Below are positions 33,451-44,791 of a stretch of 64,000 bases of DNA, piece after piece. The notes under the pieces are model-generated. The model made no database searches and was not told where the DNA came from. It saw only the letters and a program-made list of their open reading frames with translations. The first letter of the stretch is position 1, and the number at the start of each line of letters is the position of its first letter. Origin of the DNA: Bacteroidaceae bacterium (GTDB lineage Bacteria > Bacteroidota > Bacteroidia > Bacteroidales > Bacteroidaceae); contig CABIXF010000001.1 in assembly GCA_902362595.1 (NCBI GenBank), forward strand, positions 1-64,000. Direction: 5' to 3'. The position numbers were made by a program, and so were the translations under genes.

Positions 33451-35487
33451 TTAAAGTTTGAATTGATAGTTGAATGGAACGTAAAGGCTTACCAGTGTGC
33501 CTTTTTGGCCTTGGTTGGAAAGATTTTCGATATGGAATTCCATAGCTTCCGTATTTTTTCCGTTGAGCAGCTCTATGGTGCGGAATAACATTTTTAGTCC
33601 ATTGCCTGTTCCTCTTTCTGAGTGGTCGCCGTGTCCGGGGTCGTATCCGCAGCCGTTATCGCGGATGTGGATTAATATTCCTTTTTCGGTTACGTCAATT
33701 TGTACCAGCAGGCAAGCATCTGCTGAGGGCTCACCGTCGAATGCGTATTTGAGTGCATTTTCTACGGGTATCTGTATACTCATTGAAGGTATGAGCATTT
33801 GCATGGGGACTGCAGGATTTATTTCCCATTTGGTAGTCGGCGTGTGGGGAGTGGTTTCCTGGCGTAGGGCGACATAGTTCTTTACCAGTTCTATTTCATC
33901 CTGTAAGGTGACAGTGATTTGGTCGAAGACCAACAGATTTCCGCGTAGTACCTGGATAAAAAGCTTTAGTAAGTGAGACAGGTCGGGATATTGTTTGAAA
34001 ATCGGCATCACGGTGTTGAGTACGTTAAACACATAGTGTGGGGATATGCGGTTCTTTACGTTCTCCATACGTAGTCTTGACACAAGTGCCAGTTGCTGGT
34101 TGAATTTACGCTCGTTTTTACGGTTGATATGCACAATGATGAGTGCTGCACCCAAGATGGAGATAACCAGTAATGACAACACGAGTATCAGTGTGTTGCG
34201 TTGGGCAGAGAGCTGTTCACGGTTGTGGGCTATCATTACATCGCGTTTTAACAGGGTGGTATCCTGGCGGTAGCGGTAGTCTATTTCTGTGATGTTGTTG
34301 ATATGGCGCAGGTTACGCATGGAATCATCATATTGGTTCATGGCTGCCCGATAATGGTAAGCATGGGCAAAATCACCTTTCCGGGCATAATATTCCATAA
34401 AGCGTTTATTGTGCAGATACATGTAAAGCGGACCTATTTTCAAGGCGTCGTATGGCTTGGACAGATAGTAGTTCACGCTGTCCAGTCGGTTTTCGTTTAA
34501 TGCCAGTGCGGCTTGCAGACTATTGAGATAAAACATGACTTCTTCACTGGTAGTGGAATCGTTTTGAAAGTAGGCATAGGATTTATTCAAATAATAGTGT
34601 GCAGAATCGTTGCGGTTCATGAGTGTATAGATTTCTCCAATGTTGGCTTCAATCAGCGCATCATACGAGGGTTGGTTAAATTGCCGACACACTTCATAAG
34701 CTCGTTTGAAACATTGCAAGGCTTCGGGGTATTTCTCTTCAAAGTAATAACAGTTTCCTTTTGAATTGTAATAGATGTAGTTCTCGTAGCTGAGGCGTGG
34801 TTCCGGATTTTGTTCAGCCATGTCAAAATAGTGATGGGCTTGTCGGAAGTTATGCAAGTCGGCATACACTTGTGCCAGTCCTGTATAAATACTGAACCGG
34901 ATACGTTCTGATCCCAATGAATCAACCAGCCATAAGGCGCGTCGATAATAGCGGGAGGCATTGGCTAATTCTCCCTTTTGTCTGTATTGGTCTGCCAGGT
35001 TGATGCAGATGTTTTCCAGTTCTGAACGGTCGTCCGATAACATCAGGGCGTCATACGCGTGATGCAGGCAGGCGATAGCCGAATCTCTTTGGGATAGTGC
35101 CTGAAGGATAGCGAAGCGATGGTTCCAGCATTGGGCAGCTAGCGCATTGCTATGAGGATGTGTCAGACAATAGTTTTCCACTCGCCGGTTCATCCATAAA
35201 GCACTGTCTGCATAACCTTGGAGAAAAAGGCAGTAGCTGGAGAATAATTCCAACTTGTAATAGGATGTGCTATCCGTTAACCCTGTTTGAGCTGTACGGA
35301 AGCGTTGTTCCATGAGTGTTGGATATGTATAAATGGAATCGTAGCGATTGATAAGGAAGGTGTCTATTGCATTCCGCTGTGTGTGGTAGGTGTTCTGTTT
35401 GGGTGTGCATGAGATAAACATGTATAGCAGCAGACCACATAAAATATACGCAGGGTGGTTATAGAAATGTTTGATATTCTTTTTCAT
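33451..35487 (-). CDS. LytS-type histidine kinase with TPR sensor, putative lipoprotein
   Basis: The 678-residue protein begins with a signal sequence that includes a possible lipobox (FISC, Cys about 27). A long helical TPR region follows (about 60-390, with repeats such as ALQCFKRAYEVCRQF), then a single membrane helix near 430-450. The His_kinase domain has the phospho-acceptor His484 in ISPHYVFNVLN, and the HATPase domain has IRDNGCGYDPG and GTGNGLKMLF. A TPR region outside the membrane would let it sense a protein or peptide. Its gene is 4 bases before the LytTR regulator gene. Confidence 0.9.
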   Translation of the reverse strand: MKKNIKHFYNHPAYILCGLLLYMFISCTPKQNTYHTQRNAIDTFLINRYDSIYTYPTLMEQRFRTAQTGLTDSTSYYKLELFSSYCLFLQGYADSALWMNRRVENYCLTHPHSNALAAQCWNHRFAILQALSQRDSAIACLHHAYDALMLSDDRSELENICINLADQYRQKGELANASRYYRRALWLVDSLGSERIRFSIYTGLAQVYADLHNFRQAHHYFDMAEQNPEPRLSYENYIYYNSKGNCYYFEEKYPEALQCFKRAYEVCRQFNQPSYDALIEANIGEIYTLMNRNDSAHYYLNKSYAYFQNDSTTSEEVMFYLNSLQAALALNENRLDSVNYYLSKPYDALKIGPLYMYLHNKRFMEYYARKGDFAHAYHYRAAMNQYDDSMRNLRHINNITEIDYRYRQDTTLLKRDVMIAHNREQLSAQRNTLILVLSLLVISILGAALIIVHINRKNERKFNQQLALVSRLRMENVKNRISPHYVFNVLNTVMPIFKQYPDLSHLLKLFIQVLRGNLLVFDQITVTLQDEIELVKNYVALRQETTPHTPTTKWEINPAVPMQMLIPSMSIQIPVENALKYAFDGEPSADACLLVQIDVTEKGILIHIRDNGCGYDPGHGDHSERGTGNGLKMLFRTIELLNGKNTEAMEFHIENLSNQGQKGTLVSLYVPFNYQFKL

Positions 35488-35552
35488 ATATCGATATATT
35501 TTACATAGAATAAATTCTTTATGATATAGATTATAACATGCCTTTTCTTATG

Positions 35553-35583
35553 CAAATATAAAATTTTTCAGAATCCTTAACAA
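35553..35583 (-). promoter_or_regulatory. Promoter of the LytS/LytR operon
   Basis: On the minus strand TTG (35583-35581), a 20-base spacer and TATATTTG (35560-35553) form a standard Bacteroidales promoter, giving a leader of about 60 bases. Confidence 0.65.
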
Positions 35584-35776
35584 TGGCAGAGAACCGTTTT
35601 CCTATATAAATTAAGCTTACTTGGTAAAAAAATAAGTGTATATGGTCATTTATTAGGTTTAGAGTAGGATGTAAAATTTGATTGAGGTAAAACAAGTCTG
35701 CCATGGCTTAAATGGGTGATATTGAGATTTGTAGAAACGATGAAGACCTTTGTCGCAAACGGTTGTCTATTTTTTA

Positions 35777-35860
35777 GGGTTTCCTTGTGCAAAACGTAGG
35801 TTTCCCTTTGCGGAGATATATGGCTTCCGACACGTAGACGTATGTTTCCGCGTAGGAAGA
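35777..35860. repeat. Degenerate short-repeat cluster (GTTTCC / ACGTA words)
   Basis: GTTTCC appears near 35779, 35800 and 35844, with GCTTCC near 35823. Each lies near ACGTA or CGTA words, and the last copy forms TTTCC-gcgta-GGAA. The units are about 21-24 bases apart and degenerate. They could be a protein-binding array or an intergenic repeat element. Confidence 0.35.
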
Positions 35861-35956
35861 CATAAACAGTGACAAGAGGTTCTTCCTTTATCTTTTGGGC
35901 GTTTTTATGTTTGGAATAAGGAAACTGTTGTGAGGGAGCAGTTGGCAGATAAAACG

Positions 35957-35986
35957 AACGCCCCGGCTTGTGGAGGCCGAGGCGTT
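35957..35986 (-). terminator. Terminator of the lacZ-like gene
   Basis: An 11-base stem with one G-T pair joins 35957-35967 and 35976-35986. On the minus strand it runs into CGTTTTATC, 28 bases after the beta-galactosidase stop. Confidence 0.75.
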
Positions 35987-36013
35987 GCAGTTATTCGTAT
36001 GTATGCTTTTATT

Positions 36014-39130
<3,117 letters not shown>

Positions 39131-39165
39131 TTAATTATTTAATAAATAAATGATTGCTATGTGTT

Positions 39166-40140
39166 TTATTCAACCACCCAGGCTGGGTTATGTGGATAGA
39201 TAACTCTTGGGTTGTAGTACATTTCTTCTTTATCGGGAATTCGAATGAGGTATTCCTTTCCGCTGTGGTTGGGAAGAGAACTCCCCCTTAACCACGGATT
39301 CATGCTCTTCAACAGACTGAAATTAATGCCTTGACTTTTGGCAAAGCGGGCAAGGTCGTCAATATCGTTGGTAACTTTGATTGTACGGTAAGGAATGGGG
39401 GGATACAAGTCGCTGGCTCGCAGACGGAATCCAAAGCGTTTGGGGTCGGTGAGCAGAAGTTTGGCTGCCAGGATGCGATATACATAGCGTGAAGTTTCCT
39501 CTACCAGATAGAGGTCAAGAGCATTGTCGGTATATTGTTTTTCCTGTTGCTGGCTGATTCTTCCCTGACCGGCATTGTAGGAGGCTGCCACGGTTTCCCA
39601 GTTGCCGAACTTGCGATAGGCTTGCTTCAGGTATTTGCAAGCCGCTACGGTTGATTTCTCCACATCGTAGCGTTCGTCTACGTGGTGGTTTACTTCCAGG
39701 TCGAAGTCGCGGGCGGTGCCGCTCATGAACTGCCACAGTCCGGCTGCTCCGGCTCCCGAACGAGCCAGCGGATTGACGTTGCTTTCGATGACCATCAGGT
39801 ATTTGAAATCGTCGGGGACACCCTGTTCCCTTAAGATGGGTTCAACGATTGGAAAATAACGGTTGGCCCGCTTGATGATTTGCAGCGAAGTGCTGTGCAT
39901 GTAAGTGAACGCCATCAACTCCCGATCCATCCGTTCCCGTCGGTCATAGCGCGTCAGGTCAATGTCGATGCCACAGAAATTAATGCTTTTGGGAACTTCT
40001 ACGCAACTGTAGGTAGTGGATGAGGCTGTTTCTGTCTGTGCAGTGCAGGAGGTGGAAAACCCGGGTAACAAAAAACCGGTTACAAATAGAGCGGTTGTAA
40101 GTGATAAAGTGTATAAGCGTTTTGTCAATTTCATATTCAA
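39166..40140 (-). CDS. Lytic transglycosylase with SLT domain (MltD-like)
   Basis: The 324-residue protein has an N-terminal signal with a possible lipobox (GFSTSC, Cys about 32) and a GH23 domain (about 105-240). The catalytic Glu is in MVIESNVNPLARS, and GAAGLWQFM and AAYSYNAG-like segments (VAASYNAGQGRI) follow. It should cleave peptidoglycan at MurNAc-GlcNAc bonds to give 1,6-anhydro ends. Residues 250-320 may hold a weak LysM-like peptidoglycan-binding end. A -7-like TATTTTTG is at 40186-40179 on the minus strand. It stands before the beta-galactosidase gene. Confidence 0.93.
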   Translation of the reverse strand: MNMKLTKRLYTLSLTTALFVTGFLLPGFSTSCTAQTETASSTTYSCVEVPKSINFCGIDIDLTRYDRRERMDRELMAFTYMHSTSLQIIKRANRYFPIVEPILREQGVPDDFKYLMVIESNVNPLARSGAGAAGLWQFMSGTARDFDLEVNHHVDERYDVEKSTVAACKYLKQAYRKFGNWETVAASYNAGQGRISQQQEKQYTDNALDLYLVEETSRYVYRILAAKLLLTDPKRFGFRLRASDLYPPIPYRTIKVTNDIDDLARFAKSQGINFSLLKSMNPWLRGSSLPNHSGKEYLIRIPDKEEMYYNPRVIYPHNPAWVVE

Positions 40141-40426
40141 GGTTTTCTTGTAACTGTCGGTCTTTTGTGAATCTGTGGCAAAAATAAGGATTTATTTATG
40201 TAAGTCAGGGGTATAATTTAGGCAAAAGTCAAGTAAAAATCGTTCAAAACAGGTTCGAGTTTACTTAATTCCCCGTTTGGCTATGCATATGTTGTGCTAT
40301 TTTGAGCCTTTAAGGCACAAAAAAATCAACAGCTCTTTGTTTAAAAATCGCTCTAAAATACGAAATAAACTTTTGGGAAACGCTACCTTTTTAATTTATT
40401 TCACAAAATTGCAGTTCTCTGAAAGT

Positions 40427-40894
40427 TCATTCTTCCATGCTGAAACTTTTCAGGATAGTCTCTGGAATTTTGTCATTATCTTGGCGGTATACAATGGAAA
40501 TATAGAAGCCGCAGCTTCCGTCTTTGGCCAGCAGGTAGCAATAGACGCATTTCTCTTCTTCGCAATTCCCTTTGAGCTGCACGCCGTGAAACTGTGGCAG
40601 CTCAAAAGGTTGCACGTCGCTTTGTGAGGTCACTTCATCGTCTGTGGCGATGGCTTTCAGTTCTTGTCCCAATTCTTCTTTTTTCATGCCTTCTCCTTCC
40701 AGCAATTGGATGGTGAGGTAGTAAGTATCGTTCCCGGCCAGATAGCCTTCGGAAGAATCATCTTCTACGGTAAGGTCGGACGGAGCCTTGAAGGATACTC
40801 CATACGAATCCCATCGGGTGGTTTTCAACTGTTGTGCGACTGCCGGAACGGCTACGGTAAAGAATGCAATCAGGATAAAGAATAACTGTTTCAT
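40427..40894 (-). CDS. Small exported protein, unknown function
   Basis: The 155-residue protein has a signal peptide ending AVAQ (about residue 21) and a compact beta-rich domain with four cysteines near the C-terminus (GNCEEEKCVYCYL and GSCGFYI), which might form disulfides. I do not recognise a family. Its gene overlaps the DUF2007 gene by 4 bases, so the two are translationally coupled. Confidence 0.75.
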   Translation of the reverse strand: MKQLFFILIAFFTVAVPAVAQQLKTTRWDSYGVSFKAPSDLTVEDDSSEGYLAGNDTYYLTIQLLEGEGMKKEELGQELKAIATDDEVTSQSDVQPFELPQFHGVQLKGNCEEEKCVYCYLLAKDGSCGFYISIVYRQDNDKIPETILKSFSMEE

Positions 40895-41121
40895 GCTTTT
40901 CGTTCTGCTACTACTTTTCGTGCGTAAACTTCTTCTTCCTTATTAACCAGTACACAGACGTGTCCTCCCATATTGGCATAAGGAGAAGTGACAGCTGACA
41001 ATGTTTCGTCTTTTAGCATGGCTTCTACACCGGCTGATCTCAACAAGCCCTTTACCAATTCAGCTTCCCAGAGGTCTCCTCTGAAAACTTCAATCAATGA
41101 ATCGTAATCTTTCGCTTCCAT
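40891..41121 (-). CDS. DUF2007 family small protein
   Basis: The 76-residue protein fits DUF2007 (putative signal-transducing, GlnB-like alpha/beta fold): an N-terminal strand-helix LIEVFRGDLWEAELVKGLL, the segment GVEAMLKDE, and a C-terminal VCVLVNKEEEVYARKVV. It has no signal peptide, so it is cytosolic. Function of the family is not established. It overlaps the exported 155-residue protein gene by 4 bases. Confidence 0.85.
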   Translation of the reverse strand: MEAKDYDSLIEVFRGDLWEAELVKGLLRSAGVEAMLKDETLSAVTSPYANMGGHVCVLVNKEEEVYARKVVAERKA

Positions 41122-41307
41122 AGTCTTTTGTTTTAAGGGTTAATAATTAGAAGTTCATTTCTCTTATATTCTATGTCAAAGATAACAAACTTTCGGAAAT
41201 AAACATGCTTTCGGGCATATATTTCTTTGGCAGGGACGATTATTTCCTTTCGAAAGTTTTGAATGTCTGCCTGAAATTGTATTTTTGCGATAAACTGTAA
41301 TCTGAAA

Positions 41308-42567
41308 ATGGTGAAAATGAATCTGAATGAAATATTTCAATCCGTTCGGGCAGCATCCCGTAAACTGGCAATGTGGGATGTGGAAACGGTGAATGCACTT
41401 TTGTGTGCGGTGGCTGACAGGATAGAGGAGAAAACAGACAGTCTGCTGGAGGCCAATCGGGAGGACTTGCTGCGGATGGAAGTTTCCAATCCGAAGTATG
41501 ACCGTTTGAAGTTGACAAAGGAACGGTTGTCGGGGATTGCGGCCGACATGCGTCAGGTGGCTGTGCTTCCTTCCCCGCTGGGGCGTGTCCTGGAGAGTTA
41601 TACGGTGCCGAGCGGGCTGCGACTGAAAAAAGTGAGTGTGCCTTTCGGCGTAATTGGGGTGATTTATGAAGCCCGTCCGAATGTGAGTTTCGATGTGTTT
41701 GCGCTGTGCCTGAAAAGTGGGAACGCCGCTATCCTGAAAGGAGGGAGTGATGCGGATGCTTCCAACCGGGCTATCGTGCAGCTCATTCAGGAGGTGCTGG
41801 AGGAGTTCGGGGCCGACCCGCACGTGGTGGAGCTGCTTCCTTCGAGCCGGGAGGCTACGGCGGCGTTGTTGCATGCCGAAGGATGGGTGGACTTGATTAT
41901 TCCCCGTGGAAGCAGTAACCTGATTCGCTATGTGCGTGAGGAAGCTACTGTGCCGGTCATTGAAACGGGGGCCGGTATCTGTCATACGTATTTTGACAAG
42001 GCGGGCGATCTGGTCAAGGGAGCGGCTATTGTCCACAATGCCAAGACGCGCCGGGTAAGTGTCTGCAATGCCCTCGACTGTCTGCTCGTACATCGGGCAC
42101 GGCTGGCCGATTTGCCGGGCCTGTGCGCACCGTTGCAGGAAAGCCGGGTGGTATTCTATGCCGATGAGCCGGCTTATGAGGCCTTGTCGGGACGGTATCC
42201 GGTGGAACTGCTTCGTCCTGCCACGCCGGAGAGTTACGGTACAGAGTTCCTGGACTACAAGATGGCCATCAAGACGGTGGAGGATATTGCGGAAGCTGTA
42301 TCGCATATTTATGCATACGGGTCCGGACACAGTGAATGCATTGTGACGGAGGATGCGGAAACGGCCAACTTCTTTACAAAGGCGGTGGATGCGGCCTGTG
42401 TGTATGTCAATGCACCCACTTCGTTTACCGATGGAGCTCAGTTTGGTCTGGGAGCAGAAATAGGAATCAGTACCCAGAAACTGCATGCCCGTGGCCCGAT
42501 GGGATTACGGGAGATGACTACCTATAAATGGATTGTAGAAGGCGATGGGCAGGTTCGAAAAAAATGA
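41308..42567 (+). CDS. proA: Gamma-glutamyl phosphate reductase
   Basis: ProA reduces gamma-glutamyl phosphate to glutamate semialdehyde in proline synthesis. The 419-residue aldehyde-dehydrogenase-fold protein has [15 protein letters not shown], the [14 protein letters not shown] cofactor segment, IPRGSSNLI, and the catalytic Cys in [16 protein letters not shown]. Length is typical. The start could be 41308 or 41317. proB is not adjacent; instead argF' follows, placing proline and arginine synthesis genes side by side. Confidence 0.96.
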   Translation: MVKMNLNEIFQSVRAASRKLAMWDVETVNALLCAVADRIEEKTDSLLEANREDLLRMEVSNPKYDRLKLTKERLSGIAADMRQVAVLPSPLGRVLESYTVPSGLRLKKVSVPFGVIGVIYEARPNVSFDVFALCLKSGNAAILKGGSDADASNRAIVQLIQEVLEEFGADPHVVELLPSSREATAALLHAEGWVDLIIPRGSSNLIRYVREEATVPVIETGAGICHTYFDKAGDLVKGAAIVHNAKTRRVSVCNALDCLLVHRARLADLPGLCAPLQESRVVFYADEPAYEALSGRYPVELLRPATPESYGTEFLDYKMAIKTVEDIAEAVSHIYAYGSGHSECIVTEDAETANFFTKAVDAACVYVNAPTSFTDGAQFGLGAEIGISTQKLHARGPMGLREMTTYKWIVEGDGQVRKK

Positions 42568-42598
42568 ATAAAAGAGAGATAGTATTGTATTTTTATAG

Positions 42599-42606
42599 TA
42601 TATTTG
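42599..42606 (+). promoter_or_regulatory. -7 element of argF'
   Basis: TATATTTG fits TAnnTTTG and lies 34 bases before the argF' ATG at 42640, 32 bases after the proA stop. It suggests argF' can be transcribed apart from proA. Confidence 0.5.
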
Positions 42607-42639
42607 CGAGGAAAAATAAATTTATATACACTTTTACGT

Positions 42640-43602
42640 ATGAAGACTTATACCAATGTATTCGATTTGGGCGACTTGAAGACCGCCTTGGATGAAGCGT
42701 TCGAGATTAAGAAAGACCGTTATAAATACGAAGCGTTGGGCAAGCATAAAACTTGTCTGCTGATATTCTTTAATAATAGTTTGCGTACGCGATTGAGTAC
42801 GCAGAAGGCAGCCCGCAACCTGGGCATGGATGTCATCGTGCTGGATGTGAATCAGGGTGCCTGGAAGCTGGAAACCGAGCGTGGCGTGGTGATGGATGGC
42901 GACAAGAGTGAGCATCTGCTGGAGGCAATTCCGGTGATGGCTTCTTATTGCGATATTATCGGCGTACGTTCGTTTGCTCGCTTTGAGAGTCGGGAGGACG
43001 ACTATACCGAGAAGATTCTGAACCAGTTTATCCAGTATTCCGGCAAGCCGGTATTTTCCATGGAAGCGGCTACGGGACATCCCTTGCAGGCTTTTGCCGA
43101 TTTGATCACGATTGAGGAATACAAGCGGACCGAACGTCCGAAGGTGGTACTGACATGGGCACCGCATCCGCGGGCTCTTCCGCAGGCTGTACCGAACTCT
43201 TTTGCGGACTTTATGAATGAGGCCAATGTGGATTTCGTGATTACACATCCTCACGGTTATGAACTCGACCCGAAGTTTGTGCGGGGCGCGAAGGTGGAAT
43301 ATGACCAAAAGAAGGCGTTCGAAGGAGCGGAGTTCATCTATGCGAAGAACTGGGCTTGTCCGGGGGTAACTTGTCCGGAGGATTACGGAAAGATTTTGAG
43401 TAAGGATATGAGCTGGACGGTAGATACGGAGCACATGTCGTGGACCAACAATGCATTCTTCATGCACTGTCTTCCGGTACGCCGTAACATGATTGTGTCG
43501 GATGACGTGATTGAGGCTCCGACTTCACTGGTCATTCCGGAAGCTGCCAACCGGGAGATTTCGGCTACGGTAGTGTTGAAGCGTATGCTCCAGAGTTTGT
43601 AA
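42640..43602 (+). CDS. argF': N-succinylornithine carbamoyltransferase (ArgF')
   Basis: This transcarbamylase has the carbamoyl-phosphate loop as FFNNSLRTR (in place of the usual STRTR), a HPLQAFADL segment, and the C-terminal HCLPVRR motif. In Bacteroidales this lineage uses N-succinyl-L-ornithine rather than ornithine or N-acetylornithine, as shown for the B. fragilis enzyme. The protein is 320 residues from ATG 42640; an upstream start at 42604 lies over the promoter and is less likely. A terminator follows, facing the rhodanese gene. Confidence 0.93.
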   Translation: MKTYTNVFDLGDLKTALDEAFEIKKDRYKYEALGKHKTCLLIFFNNSLRTRLSTQKAARNLGMDVIVLDVNQGAWKLETERGVVMDGDKSEHLLEAIPVMASYCDIIGVRSFARFESREDDYTEKILNQFIQYSGKPVFSMEAATGHPLQAFADLITIEEYKRTERPKVVLTWAPHPRALPQAVPNSFADFMNEANVDFVITHPHGYELDPKFVRGAKVEYDQKKAFEGAEFIYAKNWACPGVTCPEDYGKILSKDMSWTVDTEHMSWTNNAFFMHCLPVRRNMIVSDDVIEAPTSLVIPEAANREISATVVLKRMLQSL

Positions 43603-43619
43603 TAATCAGCACTAAAATA

Positions 43620-43667
43620 AATGCCGTGACGGGCGGAGGGATATTCCCTCTTGTCGGTCACGGCATT
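43620..43667. terminator. Terminator between argF' and the rhodanese gene
   Basis: A perfect 11-base stem pairs 43620-43630 with 43657-43667, with a second inner stem (gaggg/ccctc). It is followed by CTTTTATCTT on the plus strand. Confidence 0.85.
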
Positions 43668-43715
43668 CTTTTATCTTATCTGCTTTTTATCAGTGTGAAT
43701 TGCTTGGGGTCTGTC

Positions 43716-44114
43716 TTATTGCTCAATATCCTTGCCCAGTTCTTTCCAGCCTTCAAACCCTTTGTCAAGATTATACACCTTGAAACCTTTCTTGACCAGT
43801 AGTTTGGCGGCATTCCGGCTGCGGCGGCCACTCTTGCAATAGACGGCTACCGGTTGTTCCGGATCCAGCAGTTCATCGGCGTTGGCCGAGAATTTCTCAT
43901 CCAGCACGTTGATATTGATACTGCCCGGAATGTGACCTTCACTGTATTCAGCCACGGTCCGTACGTCTACCAGCTGCACTTGGTCGTCGCTGATGAAACG
44001 TTCAAACTCGTCGGTGGACAGGTTCTTGAAGTCATCGCCTGATTTTCCTTTGCATGCCACCATGGCTACGGCGAACATGCATATAAAGAACATGAAATAA
44101 ATCGTCTTAATCAT
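43716..44114 (-). CDS. Rhodanese-domain lipoprotein
   Basis: The 132-residue protein has a lipobox (AMVAC, Cys about 21) and a single rhodanese domain with LVDVRTVAEYSEGHIPGSINI and the active-site loop CKSGRRSRNAA, whose Cys can carry a persulfide. It probably moves sulfur or acts in redox work in the periplasm. It is the last gene of a six-gene run from the PASTA protein, 11 bases after the NigD-like gene. Confidence 0.93.
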   Translation of the reverse strand: MIKTIYFMFFICMFAVAMVACKGKSGDDFKNLSTDEFERFISDDQVQLVDVRTVAEYSEGHIPGSININVLDEKFSANADELLDPEQPVAVYCKSGRRSRNAAKLLVKKGFKVYNLDKGFEGWKELGKDIEQ

Positions 44115-44125
44115 AAAGTTGAGTG

Positions 44126-44791
44126 TTAGTAAGTGAATTCGTAGCTTACAAAGCCTTTCTCGTATGTGTTGATGCGGAGAATCACCCGGTCTCCTTGTGC
44201 AAGCCGTCCTTCATAAGCCCATAAGGGTATGGAAAGATAACTCTTGCGGGTAAACGCTTCATAGTCACCGTTCTGGTTGTGATAGAGTGTCAGGTGAAGT
44301 GTCCGGCTGCCGTCCTCGTTGTCGGTGATTCCGTCTTCCATGAAATGGAAGATATGGCTCTTTTCTTTGGCCATAGGCAGCAGAATCAGGTTGAGGTAGT
44401 TACCTGATTTCCATACGCTCTGTATGTCTAGTGGATCGGTCTTGGCGATGCCGTCCGGTAGCTTGTCGACTGTTACCGGCTTTACAGCGATAATCAGTTG
44501 GCAGGAATACAGCAAAGCCGTCGCATTTCCCTGCGCATTCATTTCCTTGGGCTCATAGATGGATACCGTCCGGTAGGTTGAATCAGGCGTCAGTCCGTCT
44601 AAACCGTCCCGGTTGAGAATCTGCAACGTCTCTCCCTTATCGGTGATAAGGTCTTGAAGTGTTCCGTCCGCGTCTGTCGTTACGTCGATAAAGGTACTTA
44701 TCACGTTGGGATAGACGTATTCATCCTCTTTGCATGCACCTAAAAAAAACAGGCAGAAGAACGCGCTTAAAAGGATACGGACCCGTTTCAT
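44126..44791 (-). CDS. NigD-like lipoprotein
   Basis: The 221-residue protein has a lipobox (FFLGAC, Cys about 20) and acidic KEDEY after it. It then has the NigD-like pattern: DADGTLQDLITDKGETL and SIYEP in an N-terminal OB-like domain, and a beta-sandwich end with YEAFTRKSYLSIPL. NigD proteins are linked to immunity or envelope functions in Bacteroides, with poorly known roles. The ATG at 44791 overlaps the acyltransferase stop by 4 bases; the frame to 44848 would overlap it more and hide the signal peptide. Confidence 0.85.
   Translation of the reverse strand: MKRVRILLSAFFCLFFLGACKEDEYVYPNVISTFIDVTTDADGTLQDLITDKGETLQILNRDGLDGLTPDSTYRTVSIYEPKEMNAQGNATALLYSCQLIIAVKPVTVDKLPDGIAKTDPLDIQSVWKSGNYLNLILLPMAKEKSHIFHFMEDGITDNEDGSRTLHLTLYHNQNGDYEAFTRKSYLSIPLWAYEGRLAQGDRVILRINTYEKGFVSYEFTY

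Larger units (their letters stand above)
35488..36013. other. Intergenic region upstream of the LytS-type kinase
   Basis: This 526-base region has no convincing gene. It contains the kinase promoter at 35553-35583, a cluster of short GTTTCC/ACGTA repeats at 35777-35860, and the lacZ terminator at 35957-35986. Confidence 0.6.

Noticed and set aside
40292..40320. Hairpin TTGTGC...GCACAA as a terminator for the 155-residue protein gene
   Set aside because: On the minus strand the T-run is before, not after, the hairpin, so it does not fit an intrinsic terminator.
41176..42486. 436-codon minus-strand ORF opposite proA
   Set aside because: Antisense shadow of proA with no domain pattern.
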